Source: Cercis canadensis (lineage: Eukaryota > Streptophyta > Magnoliopsida > Fabales > Fabaceae). Taken from it: a stretch of DNA of 64,000 nucleotides. Position numbers and translations under genes: made by a program. A model generated the notes under the pieces. It searched no databases and had not been told where the DNA came from. It worked only from the letters and a program-made list of their open reading frames with translations. This document shows, one piece after another, positions 1 through 13,133 of this stretch. How positions within the stretch are numbered: position 1 is the first letter of the stretch; each line of letters opens with the position of its first letter. Location of the stretch: NCBI GenBank assembly GCA_003255065.1, contig QAOA01007401.1, positions 304,044-368,043 of the forward strand, written 5' to 3'.

Positions 1-1
1 C

Positions 2-1024
2 CTTCACATGATAACAACCATGGCAGAATCCGGTTCACCCAAGGAGCAAATAGAATTTTTCATATTGAATAGCCAAAGGGTGCCAAAACTTCCTGATGAA
101 GAATCCGTTTGGTCGCTCTCATCTGTCTCTTCATCGATAGAGACTGATAAGTTGCACGCCTCAAATCTTGTACCATTAACAACTGAACAGATCATTCCAA
201 GAAGGAGGACTGGAGTAAACTCAAACTGGCCACCTGCTGATTGGAAAACTGCACCTGATTTTAACTATGCTCGCGCTAATGGTTTCAAGACACAAGCTGC
301 CCACATTAGTAGCTGTATAGAAATTAAGGATGATGACTCTGAAAGCATTATTGCTCCACCAGTTTGTACTGATCCAAAATTAGTCTCTGCTGACTGGACT
401 ATAATAGGAGAGCCAGCAGCAAGTTCGGTGGCATTAGTGTTGCCTGAAACTGTCAACTTGGAAGATCAATCCTGTCGTGATTGTGAGCCCACCACTGCTT
501 TGGGTCTTCATACTGGATCCAAGCCTGATAGTTTAGGTGAAGAACTGGATGAACCTCAATTGAATTCGAATGCTTTTAGCAAGAGAGATCGGCTTCAATC
601 TGGCACACCTGATGCCGCACAAGCAATGGTAACAGGCAGACTAGGTGAGCGTCTTGCGTTCAAATACTTTGCTGGGAAGTTTGACAAGACCACTAAGACC
701 GCTGTCAAGTGGGTTAATGAAGTTAATGAAACGGGACTACCATATGACCTTGTCATAGGAGAGAAGACAAATAAAGAGTTCATAGAAGTGAAAGCAACCA
801 GATCTCCAAGGAAAGACTGGTTCATCATATCATCGAGAGAGTGGCAATTCGCAATTGATAAAGGTGAATCTTTTAGCATTGCACATGTAGCATTAATGGG
901 TAATAATGTTGCCAGGATTACAATATTCAAAAATCCAGTGAAGTTATGCCAGTTAGGTGAGCTGCAATTGGCTGTTATGATGCCGAGACAACAGAAGGAG
1001 TTCTCTATTGTCTCGACCCAGTGA
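2..1024 (+). CDS. NOV: NO VEIN-like nuclear protein, C-terminal part (5' end cut by window)
   Basis: The frame is open from the window edge to TGA at 1022-1024, so this is the 3' end of a longer gene. About 340 codons are present. The last 130 or so form the conserved C-terminal domain (DUF3883, nuclease-fold related) seen in plant NO VEIN proteins. It starts near GRLGERLAFKYF (about base 630) and contains PYDLVIGEK and EFIEVKATRSPRKDWF, in which the D and the E-V-K resemble a restriction-endonuclease-like core. The first half is low-complexity and Ser/Asp/Glu rich. NO VEIN is known in Arabidopsis as a plant-specific nuclear factor needed for leaf vascular development and auxin-dependent patterning. 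The 3' end is odd: the stop codon lies at the junction of a tandem duplication. The neighbour on the other strand is convergent, with its stop about 975 bp away. Identity rests on recognition of the domain and local motifs. Confidence 0.82.
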   Translation, partial: LHMITTMAESGSPKEQIEFFILNSQRVPKLPDEESVWSLSSVSSSIETDKLHASNLVPLTTEQIIPRRRTGVNSNWPPADWKTAPDFNYARANGFKTQAAHISSCIEIKDDDSESIIAPPVCTDPKLVSADWTIIGEPAASSVALVLPETVNLEDQSCRDCEPTTALGLHTGSKPDSLGEELDEPQLNSNAFSKRDRLQSGTPDAAQAMVTGRLGERLAFKYFAGKFDKTTKTAVKWVNEVNETGLPYDLVIGEKTNKEFIEVKATRSPRKDWFIISSREWQFAIDKGESFSIAHVALMGNNVARITIFKNPVKLCQLGELQLAVMMPRQQKEFSIVSTQ

Positions 1025-1135
1025 AGTTTTGCCAACTAGGTGACATGCAATTAGCTGTTATGATGTTAAATTGCTAAGAAAAGGAGTGCTCTACTGGCAC
1101 GACCCAGTGAAGTTATGCCAGCTAGGCAGTTGAGG
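935..1135 (+). repeat. 2.3-copy tandem duplication of the NO VEIN 3' end
   Basis: Three diverged copies of a unit of about 83-86 bp lie head to tail: 935-1017 (coding), 1018-1103 and a partial copy from 1104 to about 1135. Each begins CCAGTGAAGTTNTGCCA and carries a recognisable version of the segment encoding PVKLCQLGELQLAVMM. Copies 2 and 3 lie after the stop codon and are out of frame. The junction of copies 1 and 2 supplies the TGA. Confidence 0.85.
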
Positions 1136-1998
1136 ATAGCGCCACAACATGAAATCATTTTTTAGCTAAGTTGTTCTATTGAAAATGTAATATTACTCCC
1201 ATTATTTTCTACTACCAAAAAATATTGTTATTTGTGTTAAATATTAGGCTTAATTGTAATTTTAATTCTTTTTTTTTAATTTTTCTTTTCAATGATTTAG
1301 TCTTTTTATTTTATTTTTTATTCTTAATCATTCTTTTTCCTATCTTTGACTTTTCTCCTGCCCCAGCTCCTGACTTTTCTTATAATATGGGTAAATTAAG
1401 CATAGATATGAAGTTTCCTCTTCATAAAGCTGATTTCTTAACTACTTTGCCTTAATCTCAGATTGTAAATGGTGAATGCTTCTTTAAAAAATATATGGTA
1501 TAACTATCTCATTGAAAGAGATATAAGTTATCATTCATATAGAATGTAGTAGAATTTTGAGGAGCAAATCAAAACAAGTCGGGTCTTGACTTTGATTTGC
1601 TTTAAGATGGGAGACCTATACTAAGTTAAAATTGTAATAGAAAGAAAAGAAATTCATATTAGAAAGTGAGTTCAATAAATAGATAGCTCCGCTAAAATAT
1701 ATAAGAGATATCTGCAGATGGAATTGAAATTTCATCCATTACACAACACAATTTAACTCCAACTCATCCAAAACCCTACTAGAGTGCAAGACAAAAATTA
1801 GTCACAAACGTGAACAATTATCAAGGCACTTCTAGCTCTTGCTGAAGACATGGAAAAGCAATATGATATTGGCGAGTTGATTCTAAAGGACTCCCTTAGC
1901 ATTTTTTTTCATTTTTCTGAATGCAAACCTTCACATTTCTCTACTCAATTGCTTCTCCTTTTTTTTTCTTCTTTCTAACTCCAAACCTTCACATACCT
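1136..1998. other. Intergenic spacer between convergent NO VEIN and MetRS genes
   Basis: AT-rich with long T runs near 1264-1325. It should contain both 3' untranslated regions. No open frame with protein-like composition and no recognisable repeat was seen. Confidence 0.6.
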
Positions 1999-4900
1999 CT
2001 ACTTGATTATTGCGCCGGATAAGGATGAAACCTTGCAAACACCCGTTGATGTGGTGAAGGGAACATCCTTATAGCATGCAACGAGTTCTGCATTGGTGCA
2101 GAAATCGACTTGCAATGTTTCAAATACCTTCTTCTTTGGGTTTAACATTTCATCAGGAACACCTTCATACCCTGGAAATGTAACTCTTTCTCCAACCTGA
2201 GCAGAACTGGGTGGCTCAACAAACTCAACCTGGAAGTGCATATTAATCAAAGAATAAAAGATTGGAAATTGAAGTCAGTGCTGTCCATCTCAAAGAAAAA
2301 GGAAGAGGATGTCCAACGAACATTAACAATAATAACATCAGCATCAACAACATATATTTACCATATGTAGCATTTTAAAATGTGCATTTTGACTAGAGAT
2401 CTCATATCCAAACTCACATGGGGAAGGTTTGGGAGAGAGTTGGCCACTTTTCCCTTTACATTATCCTCTATTAAATAAAGGTAAGAGAAAGTACAAGGAA
2501 GGAAGAAAATAAAAACTCCTCCCTAGGCTAAACAACACAAAAAGAATATTGCAAAACCAACCAAGGACAACAATATGAAAGAGCTCTCCAGTGCCTTTGC
2601 ATGTCTACCAAGGAGATCCCATGAAAGAGACCATGTGCTGAAAAGTACACAAGCAACCTAATTTTGCGCTCTTCCAACACCACAGGGAGCTCACCAATCT
2701 TTTAATCTAACGTTATTTGGGTAAAATCAGGAAGTTCTGAACTGATTTTTATTGCCAGTGAGTCAAGGAAGGCAAGGTAACAACACATACATATCCTTCT
2801 GTAAGCATTCTATTTCTATTCTAGTCAACACAGGTAATCATACTACATCTTTAAGATCATAACAATGGTCATATTACATCAAAGTAATTAAATGGATCAA
2901 CAAAACAGATCCAGAACCAAATGGAAAAGCATGAATGCATGATGTGTTTCCTTACCTTGGTCAAATCCTTGTTGTTAGCACAAAGAACCATTGCTTGGGA
3001 TTTGATGCCCCGCATGGCTTGTGGCTTCAGGTTGCAAACAATGCAGACCTTCCGGTTCTGCATAAAGTTATTGTAGTGAGTGGTTTAGCCTCAAAAGGAA
3101 TTACAAGTACTATAAACATAACACACATGTTCTAATTGACAAAAACCTGCATTTCATCAAGTGGTATAAACTTGACAAGCCCACTGACAACAGTTCTGGG
3201 TTGTTCTTCACCTACATCAATCTCTTCCACATATAATGCATCTGCATCAGGATGTTTTTGAGCTTTTTTTATAAGGCCAACACGAATGTCGAGCCTTGTG
3301 ATGGAAATTTCTGGTTCAGCAGCAGCCTTTTTTTTGGCTTCATTTGAAGATTTTGTTGACTGTTTCTTCTTTCCATTGCCATCTGTTGCAAACAATGGCC
3401 CTAAGCAGTGTAAGCATACTTAGCTTTAACAAGGGTTCAACCTAGTTCAATTCATAGTTAATAACCAAGCCCAGAGCTGTAAGTCTTACTACAATCCTTC
3501 AAAGATCATAAAGTATTCAACAATAACTACACCTAAAACCTTGATAGTAACAGTTCAAGGTACTTTCAATGTAAAGAAGGTAAAAATACAAAACAGTCAC
3601 ACAGCTATGGCAAAGACTTATAACTTCCAAGTTCCAAAGTGTTTGAATCTCAGGAAACATTCAAAAGCTTTATAAATTTTTGAAGAATACAAGGTAGGTA
3701 AATTGGCTTATGCCTGCCAACCCCAATGAGCAACCATCTACATCTTGAAGCAAGACATTTCAGGAAGGTCAAAGATTTATATGATGAGTTCTTTAATTAG
3801 TGACAGTTAAATTAAAAATACACAATCTAATTAAAAAATGTGCTTTTTCATAGTACGAAAAATGAAATATTATGTTAACTTCTAGTGATAGTCTTTGACT
3901 TTAAACAGAGATTCATGACCCAAGGTACATAGAATTCCTTAAATAGGAAAAACCAACAAGACCTAACACCACTAGGACAAGTAGCCTTATGGAAAGAAGA
4001 AAATAACCTGAAACTTTTGTTTTCTTCAGTTGCTCAGCAATTTTTGCAGCCTCAGCCTCTCCCCGCACAATCCTATCAGCTTGACTTCCTGCAAACTTCT
4101 TCCTATAGAACTCTACTTCTTCATCTTTCTGGTTAACAATTTTCAATGCATCAGTGACTCCAAAGCAAAAGCAGCACAATTCAAACCTCTCCTAATTCAG
4201 AGAGAGTAGGACATATACCAGTTCCCTGAACAGTGGCTGCGCTGTCCCAATTTTATGACCAGCACCTATGATCTCCCAAGGTCTTTTTATCCTATCAACA
4301 TCTCCTTTTTCATCACAAAGTGTAACGAGCATCTCAGGAGGTAAATTTAGCTGCTTAAATACCTTCAATGGCCATAAAATATTAGTACCTAGAATGTCTC
4401 GGAATAAGCAATAAACATGATTTTTTTTTTTCTTTAAAAAAAAAGGCATAGCAGAATACCTACAAAACTGCACTAGAGATATACAGGGAGGTTACTTTAC
4501 CTCAAGAGTGAAAGATGGCATAAAAGGTTCCAGTAAACATCCAAGAAGATACACAAGCCCAACTGCAGTCTTCATAACTAGGGAGCAAAGAGATTGGTTT
4601 TCTTTGTAAAGACGCCAGAATTCAGTTTCCTAATAAATCCAAAACTGGTTAAACAGCCATCTAATAACAACCTAGTATCAAAGAAAACACTTGTACAGGA
4701 AAAATAAAAATATATATAATAAAAATAGAGAGAACAAAAATTCCCAAGTTACCTGCAGATATCCGTTCCCCTCACTGGATATGCTCATTGCAATTTTCAA
4801 TCCTTGTTTTAGTTTAACCTTTACAGATTGCAAGAGGAAATATTATTGTAGTGCAATAACAATGAGGTATAAAAGGAATGAATTTTGCACTCTTGAGATG

Positions 4901-7900
4901 CAAATTAAAGTTCAATCAAAAGGGGGGTAAAGCAACCTTCTCCATTGCCTCTATATATTGCTCCACATATCCAGCAACTTTATCAGCTAATTTTTTTGTC
5001 GGTTCATGAATCTCAGCACTTACATTATCTGGAACAGTGGGAATAATGGACGCATATCCTTGACCTTTATAAGAAATAGTTAGTGATATATGTTACTGTA
5101 ATGGGACAAACAAAGATCCGTTGCTAGCTATAACAGCCAAACCAAAAAATTCAAACAAAAAAAAAGGTGCTCAGCTGAGAGTCCAGAAAGCATTCAAGGA
5201 AAGCAAAGAAGAAAAACATTTTATAATCAGAGAATGATGAAGTAGTAGGGACACAACGGTTGACTTCTCAAATACTATAATAAAGGACATCTATTTGTGA
5301 ATTCTTCAAAGCATGCAACTATACTCCTTATGCATTAAATTTCTAAGGACTCAAAAATAGCTAATCAGTAAACACTTTCAGAGAACAATGACCCAAGAGT
5401 TCAACCAACCTGAAGGTTTAGCAATAAAACTCAAAACTCGATTGACGTAGTTGCCCAAATTATTCAGCAACTCACTGTTTAGTTTTGCTTGCAAGTCAGG
5501 CCATGTAAATAACGTATCTGATACCTATATTGCACATCACAGTCAAAGTAGTTAAATTAAACAGAGGCACAAGTATCAAAGGCAGATAATAGAAACCCTT
5601 TTACTCTTGAGATCGATAAGTATGTATCAAATAAAGTATGCTTAAGAATAGAATTACCTCAGGCCTATTTGTGAGCAAGTAATATCTCCATACTTCAACT
5701 GGAATATCAGTATCTTTTGCATCATTACCAAAAACTCCAATGCCTTTGCTTTTAGAAAACTTCCCTAGAAAATCATCAAAAGTAAAATTAAATTTAAAAT
5801 GTTCAGATGTTCATATGAGAATCATAAGCATTTCAACTGAAAGGCAGCTATCCATCAATATACATCATTTATCAACTACTGCTACCTATTGGCCAAACTA
5901 TTGCAAGACAGATTGCTAACCTGCTTCATAATTCAAGTATTCAGTAACACTAATAGTCTTCATTAAAGTCCAGTTTTCACCAGTTCCAAGTAGAGTAGAA
6001 GGAAACATCACCTGAAGAAATAATTCAATCAGATACATCAGACAGGGGCAAAAAAAAGTTCATGATGATGCAATAAAAGCCTAGTTCTGATTGATTTAAA
6101 ACTCCACTAAGCAACTATGCCAAGGTGCTTAAGGTTGCAGAGATTTTGGAGCAAAATTTTTTGGCAGAATAGAAGGGCAAAGACACAGGTGTCAAATTGA
6201 GCAACAAGAACATGGAGATGAACCACAGCCTGATCAAAATTTTAAGTAAATACAAGGTGGCAAAAAATAGACTTCCCAAGTAAATAAACCTATGTCTTAC
6301 ATCATAATGTTTCCAATGTGACACAATCCAAAAAATGAATATAACAGTAATATGTTGAATATTTGTATAATAAATAGCATGAAACATTGTTATCAGCTTA
6401 TTGTATTGTGAGTTTCCTTTGCTTCCCCTTCCCTTGTACTTAACATCCTTTGTTCCAAAATCTGGAGTAAACAACATTATTCGTAAGTTGTGAGTTGAAG
6501 TGATGCCTTGTTGTCTGCTGCAGTAGAATTGACATAATAAAGCTTGCAGGAGAAGCATCATGGTGATTGAACAAGTGACAACAGCAACATCCTCACAGTA
6601 TAATGACCCAAGGTAATGATATGAAATGTGGCACCAGTTGGGTGGCCACCATGGTAAGAAAGTGGCGGGTGGCATGTGGGGAGAGCTCATTGAAATTTTT
6701 AAAACAAAATGATGGAGAAAGGAACAAAGAGGTCCATAGGTCTATGAAACAATTTTAAATTCCCCCAACCCCAAAAGAAGAGGAGAGAAAGATGACATCT
6801 CATTGATATATTTTTCCACAGACAATCTTCAAATTCAAAAAGAAAAAATAGTAACTTACAGTGTGGAAGGGCACATTGTCCTTCCCCATAAACTGATACA
6901 GCTCCACATTCTCTGGGTTCTTCCACCATTTCTCCCAATCAGGCGTGTAACATGAAGTGATTGAGACATATCCAATAGGTGCGTCAAACCAGACATAGAA
7001 AACCTGACAAAGTTCAGGATATAATTACACCACTATTCAGTGAAGAAGATTTTTAGTATAATGAAGAAGCAAGCTTTGAAACAAATAGCTGACCTTGTCC
7101 CTGTATTTTTCATGTGGAACTGGAACCCCCCACTTTAGATCTCTGGTGATACATCTTGCCTTTAATCCTTCTTTGAGCCACGAGTTTGTTGTTTGCACAG
7201 CATTCTGACTCCAGGATCCCGCCACTGACATCTCATTGATATATTTTTCTAATCTATCTTTCAACAGAGGGAGTTCAAGAAACAGGTGGTTTGTATCACG
7301 AATACGTGGAGGTTTTTGACAAACCTGTTAGCAAATAATGGACATGAATTAAAGAAAAATAAATTTGAGAAAATTTCACCCGCAAGAAGTTATTGACTTT
7401 TCTTTACTTTTCCAACTATGAAGATGTAAATAGAAGAAGACAAATAAATCCACACGAGTTTCTCAAACTCTGATTATGAGAAAAAGCATAAGAAGAACAA
7501 TAGAAGGAAAAGTAATGCAAAGAGAATATACTTCCTTGTTTAAATTGCCAATAAAATATTACAAAAAGAAAATAACTTACTAAGAAATATATTTTCTAGT
7601 TTATTAGTTAAAAGATTAATAAAAGGAAAGGAGATGTAACTGCCTATCTGTTTGCCTTCAGTATTTCTAATGCGAAAAGATCAAGATTATCTTTCCTTAA
7701 AGTTAATTGATACAGCAAGCTAAACAAATCGATGAGGATATATCATATCTCATCTTCATATATCACAAGACAGAAACATCAACCTTGAAATACAGGCATC
7801 CACTCAAACGCTGACACACAACAGACTGAAACTACAAATTGCCTCTAAATTTAAGTAAAACATCCAATGTAATAGCAGTCATATTTCTCATGTTCCTTGC

Positions 7901-10107
7901 TCCCTCACACATCTTATATTAGATTCTAAAAGTTTATAACATTGAAGAAGATCAACTATATATTTTTCCATCAATTTCTTTTTTAATCGAAGGGACTACT
8001 TATTTTTCTCTGGTTTTCAATCAGACAAACTTAATACATTATCATTTAGGATCTCCTTCGGTCTATTTTAGGAGATAGCACAAGGGATCATCTCACTAGT
8101 TGAAATTTAAGTAGTAATTCTATAATGGAGGTCACTCCAGCTAAGGTTATTCAATATCTAAGAAAATTTTCCTAGTAAGTTAATGGTTATGCTGTTTTAT
8201 TTTCCATTGAATCCTCATTCCCAGTAGGATCTGCAACAGAATGGACAAAGCGGGAATTGGAAACAATATGGGTGAAATAGGACTTGCAACAGAATGTACG
8301 AAATTCTTTGTAAGTAAATGGTTATGCTTTATTCCATAACAACATCGCATACAGCATAACAAGCTTCCAGAAAGTATAATGTATGTATTACTTCATCTAG
8401 TTGAACACCAAGTTGAAAAAGACACCAAAAGTAATAAATTGGAGGGGGAGGTTGTACCTTGCACCTGGGGTCTTTTAATTCTGTTGGATTCAAAAGCTTC
8501 CCACACTTTTCACATTGATCTCCTCGAGCAGAATCATACTCACACCCTGGAGTTGGGCAGGTACCCTCGACAAGACGGTCAGCTAAGAACCTTTTGCATG
8601 TATCGCAGTAAAGCTGAATTATGATAAGCATTTAAGTAAGGCAAAGTGTTGCAAACACATCCTTGAAATGTCTTGATATTAAGAAACAACACTTTAATAT
8701 GAATCAAATAAGAAGAAAAAGCAAACAAACTACCAAAAAAAGAAACCAATAAAACAAGTAAAATAAATATGTATTAGCCAAAGAAAGAAGGACAACTCAA
8801 TACCTGCTGCATTGTGTTCTCTGAGAGCCAATTGTTCTCCCATATCTTCTTATAAATAGCTTGGCAAACTTCAGTTTGTTGCGGGCTTGATGTCCGCCCA
8901 AATTCATCAAAACTTATATTGAACCAATTGTAAACCTCCTTATGAATAGCGTAATATCTACAAATTCACAAAAAGAAGAAAACAGAATTGAAATTTTGCA
9001 TAAGTGATTTCTAGACAACTATAAAAGGCTTTAAGAAAAAAGCAAATGAGAAGAACAATCATAGAGCAAGATTTATCAAATTCTAGTCTACATCAACGCT
9101 ATGAACACAGTATGATCCAGTGAAGCAAAATTGCTAATACTACACGTGACCACGCTAATCCATGAAACCTCACCAAATAAATACTCAGTAGGACCTTTTA
9201 TATGGCAACCATATGTAACAGCAAAAATTGAATCTTTAATTGAAGTACAACTACACAGGTAACCATTACTTGTCACAGATCTCTTTAGGGGANTGATCCA
9301 GCTTTTGAGTCTTTGACTAGCATAAATAGGGGAACTAGTGAAGCAAAATTGCTAATACTACACGTGACCACGCTAATCCATGAAACCTCACCAAATAAAT
9401 ACTCAGTAGGACCTTTTATATGGCAACCATATGTAACAGCAAAAATTGAATCTTTAATTGAAGTACAACTACACAGGTAACCATTACTTGTCACAGATCT
9501 CTTTAGGGGAGCATTTCTCTTCCAAGGCTTTCGTCTCTGTTGCTGTCCCATACTCATCAGTCCCGCAAATGTAAATAGCATTATAGCCCCGAAGCCGGCA
9601 ATATCGAGCAAACACATCAGCGCTCAACACACCTGTTCAAAATTAAACCAATAAAGATACACACACTTTCCAGCATGGAAGCAAGAGAAAGACCCAGCAA
9701 ATTTTATCATCAAAAAATCAAATGAGGGACAGGTTAACAAGGAAAAAATTGAAACTTCCGGTTCAAGAGCTCATAGCAGCAGCAAACAGCCAATAGAAGC
9801 CAAACAAATTAGTAACACCCTATCATAACCTATTTTAAAAAAAACACAAATTTCCCCATACCCATGATAGAAACATTAAATAAACTTAATTTCGGACCAT
9901 TTTCGTTTCCTCTTGATGTGAATTCTCAGAAACCAAACATGAAAATGAAATCAAACAGAGAGAGAAAAGAAAGAGAAATTTACTTCCAATGATGTTGCCG
10001 AGATGGGGTACGTTGTTGACGTAAGGCAAGGCACTGGTGATGAGGATGTTGCGCTTGCCTTCAACGGGAAGCTTGGGCGGTTTCCGATCGCGCGTGACGC
10101 TTCCCAT
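1999..10107 (-). CDS. MetRS: Cytosolic methionine--tRNA ligase with C-terminal tRNA-binding domain
   Basis: Attaches methionine to initiator and elongator tRNA-Met in the cytosol. Coding exons in transcript order: 10107-9984, 9632-9488, 8957-8804, 8613-8458, 7324-7094, 7003-6860, 6011-5921, 5764-5658, 5524-5410, 5064-4937, 4818-4753, 4629-4501, 4362-4219, 4128-4008, 3382-3147, 3057-2956, 2229-1999. They total 2424 nt, or 807 aa, the usual size for the plant enzyme. The class I signature is HLGN at residues 35-38 and the KMSKS loop is KFSKS at 350-354. GTDEYG lies in the catalytic core. A zinc knuckle uses Cys144, 147, 160, 165, 175 and 178. A Lys/Ala-rich linker near 620-640 leads to an EMAP-II/Arc1p-like OB-fold (about 644-807) that binds tRNA. 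All junctions are GT..AG and keep frame. No transit peptide is visible before [14 protein letters not shown]. Intron 2 holds a false copy of the end of exon 2, an assembly artefact. Confidence 0.95.
9119..9510. repeat. 174-bp direct duplication around a single N (assembly artefact)
   Basis: Bases 9119-9292 recur, apparently identically, at 9337-9510, with N at 9293 and 43 bp between. The second copy carries the real 3' end of MetRS exon 2. The first ends exactly at the N inside the same exon. This is what two unmerged contig ends look like. Confidence 0.85.
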
Positions 10108-11389
10108 AGCGAGCTTTCACAGAGAGGGAACCCTAATTCTGCTGTGTTGCGTTGGAATCAGGTTGTGTTAGGCGGCTAGTGGTGTGGAATATTGAGGAGA
10201 AAGCTGAAGGTTAAACTAAAGAGACACTGAAAAGAACAGAAGTAACGGAAACGGAAGATTGTTAGAAAAGTGAGAACCTATCAGAGGTCGGCGCCACAAC
10301 AAGCGAGTAGTGACGTGTTCCGAGCTTTACCACTTTAGCAGGTAGGGCAGACTATTTTTTGAAGGATACCAGCAATTGTGCAACTTGTTTGCCCTTTTAT
10401 AAAAAGTTAATTATGAATTTATTTGGCTTAAAAAGATGAAATTAAAGGATACTGGCAATTTTACCAAAATATTATATTTTTATAATTTTTTTATATATTT
10501 ATCATATTTTTAAATTTATTTATTTTAATATTTTATTTTAAAAAAATTAAAAATAATANATTAAAATAATAAATCTCACCAAACACGCTGTGTATCAATT
10601 AAGTATCCTCCTGAAAGTTAAAAAAAAACTTTTGTTATTTCTTTTTTCCCTTGCAATTGTACAGTGACTTGCAAATTGGGGCAAATTGTACCGTGACAGC
10701 CGAGTTTGACTTTTTTATGATGCAATTGCAAATGGAGAAAGTTACGTGTTAAATGGCGTGTCCAACAAGGTCTTCCAAGAAATGTTTGATAGATTTTAAG
10801 CAATAGAGATCACTCATAGCACCATTAATTGGTGTAATGAGGCTAAGCAGTGAGCATAAAAGGGAATAAGAAAGGAAAAATCTAGGTGGCATTTGCTTGC
10901 AAGATTTAATTGATATAGAGATGTAGATAAGGGAACTAACTTATATGACTAGAGGGAAAAAAAAGAATGAGAACATGAAAAAATGTGAGAATAAGGGGTG
11001 AGATATTTTCATGGAAGTGTGATGATTTAGAGATTCTTTCCTTGAAACTCTAATGAGTTTGAGGATATATGTAAGACCAGATTTACACCCAAAGCAACGT
11101 ATTGAATAAGGTCAAATCATGTAGAATGTAAGCCCTCTATTGAACTATTAGTTATTTATTAGTCAATTATCATGTTCCATTTTGATAAGTTAGTAGTCAA
11201 CAATCATATTTTAAAAGTGAAAATGACCAAAAGAAGAATGATAGATCCATAAATTGTATGTTCACCATATATTAGGCCGCCCCTATCTATAATATAGTTT
11301 AATTTTAATCTATATATAAAACTCACCATATATTCTTTGACCATTATTGTTTAAACTATTTTATTATGTATTTTGACTTCAATGAGTTT

Positions 11390-11411
11390 TATATATATAT
11401 ATATATATATC
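11390..11411. repeat. (AT)n microsatellite
   Basis: About 22 bp of uninterrupted alternating TA in the MetRS/SPS spacer. Confidence 0.9.
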
Positions 11412-12602
11412 CTCAAGGTAATAATACCCTTTATAATACGTTTTCTAGAAAGAATTATAGGTTGTGTTTGGAACCCTCCTATCATAAGAATTCATTTTTT
11501 GGAGTGAAAGAATAAGAATTTATAATTTGCATTGAATTCTATTATTTTTCTTTAAATCATTTTGAATGATTTTTTTTTTGGTGTACAATAATTTGAAATG
11601 ATGTTTACATCAAATTTGAATTCTATAAATTTGAAAATTTGGCATATCTGTACTGATTCGAATTTAAGTGGAAATTTCTTAGATGTTCATGATCCATTTA
11701 ACATATTAAAGGACAATTTTATCCCTAAGTTTTGGTAATTTTTACAGAAAAAAAAAAATTAAGCAAATATATATGAACAAATTAAATTATTCCTTCTCTG
11801 AAGAGAAGTCAAAACGTGTTGACTCGAAGTTATGGACTAAGTTTATAATAGATAGGTCTACAAAAACCTTTTGATAAAAAGGCCTAAAAAATTATATCTT
11901 TTTTTTTTTTAATTTATATATATATACTTTAGCTACGCTAACAAATCATATCTAAAGCCACTTATTATACGGTTAAAAAATCCAACCCATTTTTTCATAT
12001 AAAATAAATTACAATTTAAAAATTACAAACTAACAAATACAAAATAGAACTAAAAATTACCAAAAAAAAAAAACTATATAAATAATCAAACATATTTTTC
12101 TTCTTTGAATTAATTAAACACACATTCATAATTTCAAACACACTTTGCATCATTTAAATATATTTTGTCTTTCTGCTTCTTGTCAAAAAATTCTGGTTCA
12201 AACATCTGACATGGAAAAGAAAATTGTTTGTATGTTATAAAAGTGATAAATCTTAAAGATTTTGTTGCAATTTATTCACTCAAAAAGAAAAAGATTTTAT
12301 GATTAACATAATATCTACTCTAATGTTTGACTTCGTGACTCATTTCTTCATGAAGCTAGTGAGATTTGCTTAAGATGCCAAAAATGTGTAGAAAGTCCAC
12401 TCCACGACATTAGAGATTGTGAGAAGATAAATGATTTTATGGCGTTGGCTGGTTGAGCCTCCTCGTTGGCAGATGGCAGCGTTTCTTATAGTGTTTTTTT
12501 TTTTGGAAGTGTTTGGTTCAAATTTTGAATTATATTCCTAAGAATTCATATTCCCACACATATATTTTAAGAGTGTTGTTTTCTCATATTTAGTAGGCAC
12601 TT

Positions 12603-12735
12603 TAACATTCTTGAGAATGTGGTACCATTGTCCGCCACTGGTCACAGACAGCAGTGGCAGTGATCCACNTAACATTCTTGAGAATGTGGTACCATTGTCC
12701 GCCACTGGTCACATACAGCAGTGGCAGTGATCCAC
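12603..12735. repeat. 66-bp direct duplication around a single N (assembly artefact)
   Basis: Bases 12603-12668 recur at 12670-12735 with one visible mismatch (CAGACAG versus CATACAG) and a single N at 12669 between them. The one-base difference suggests that two alleles or two error-bearing contig ends were placed side by side. Confidence 0.85.
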
Positions 12736-13133
12736 AACCGTCACCCACAATAGCCCAATATTCAACATTCTTGAGAATCCAATATTCCCATCTTTTTAAG
12801 TAGGAATATTTTTGTGGGAATGAAGCTAAATTCATTTTTGAAAATCTCACATATTTAAATATAAATTTTCAACTCTTATTAAAAAAGAAATGTTCGGGAC
12901 CTCACTTTCTTAAAAATGTTAAAATATTCCCAATACCAAATAGAGTTAAGAGAGAGAGAAAATAGTCGGACCTAACTTCATAATTTATAACAGCAAAAGC
13001 ATGTGGTAACCAAGGAAGGGACAAGCTTGAAAGAATCCTAGGCCTTATCAACAGAAAATTTCCTTGTTCTTTCTTCTCTTCAAAGGTAGATATATTACTT
13101 GTTTTTCAAACAAACAAAACTGTATTTAGCACC

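Larger units (their letters stand above)
10108..13133. other. Intergenic region between MetRS promoter and SPS 3' end
   Basis: The MetRS 5' leader and promoter should lie at about 10108-10350. The rest is AT-rich with no credible gene. It holds an N at 10559 in a T/A tract, an (AT)n tract at about 11390-11410, long A/T runs, and a 66-bp duplication around a second N at 12669. Confidence 0.55.

Noticed and set aside
4..195. Minus-strand frame over the NO VEIN end
   Set aside because: Antisense shadow of a conserved coding exon, no recognisable domain.
595..1035. 146-codon minus-strand frame over the NO VEIN C-terminal domain
   Set aside because: Antisense shadow; the plus strand encodes the recognisable domain.
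1225..1455. Phe/Leu-rich plus-strand frame
   Set aside because: Made of T-runs in an AT-rich spacer; composition explains it.
6115..6690. 191-codon minus-strand frame in MetRS intron 6
   Set aside because: Lies wholly between good exons at 6011 and 6860; no motif and no conserved features.
9088..9276. Second [14 protein letters not shown] frame
   Set aside because: Exact copy of the frame at 9285-9617, produced by the assembly duplication.
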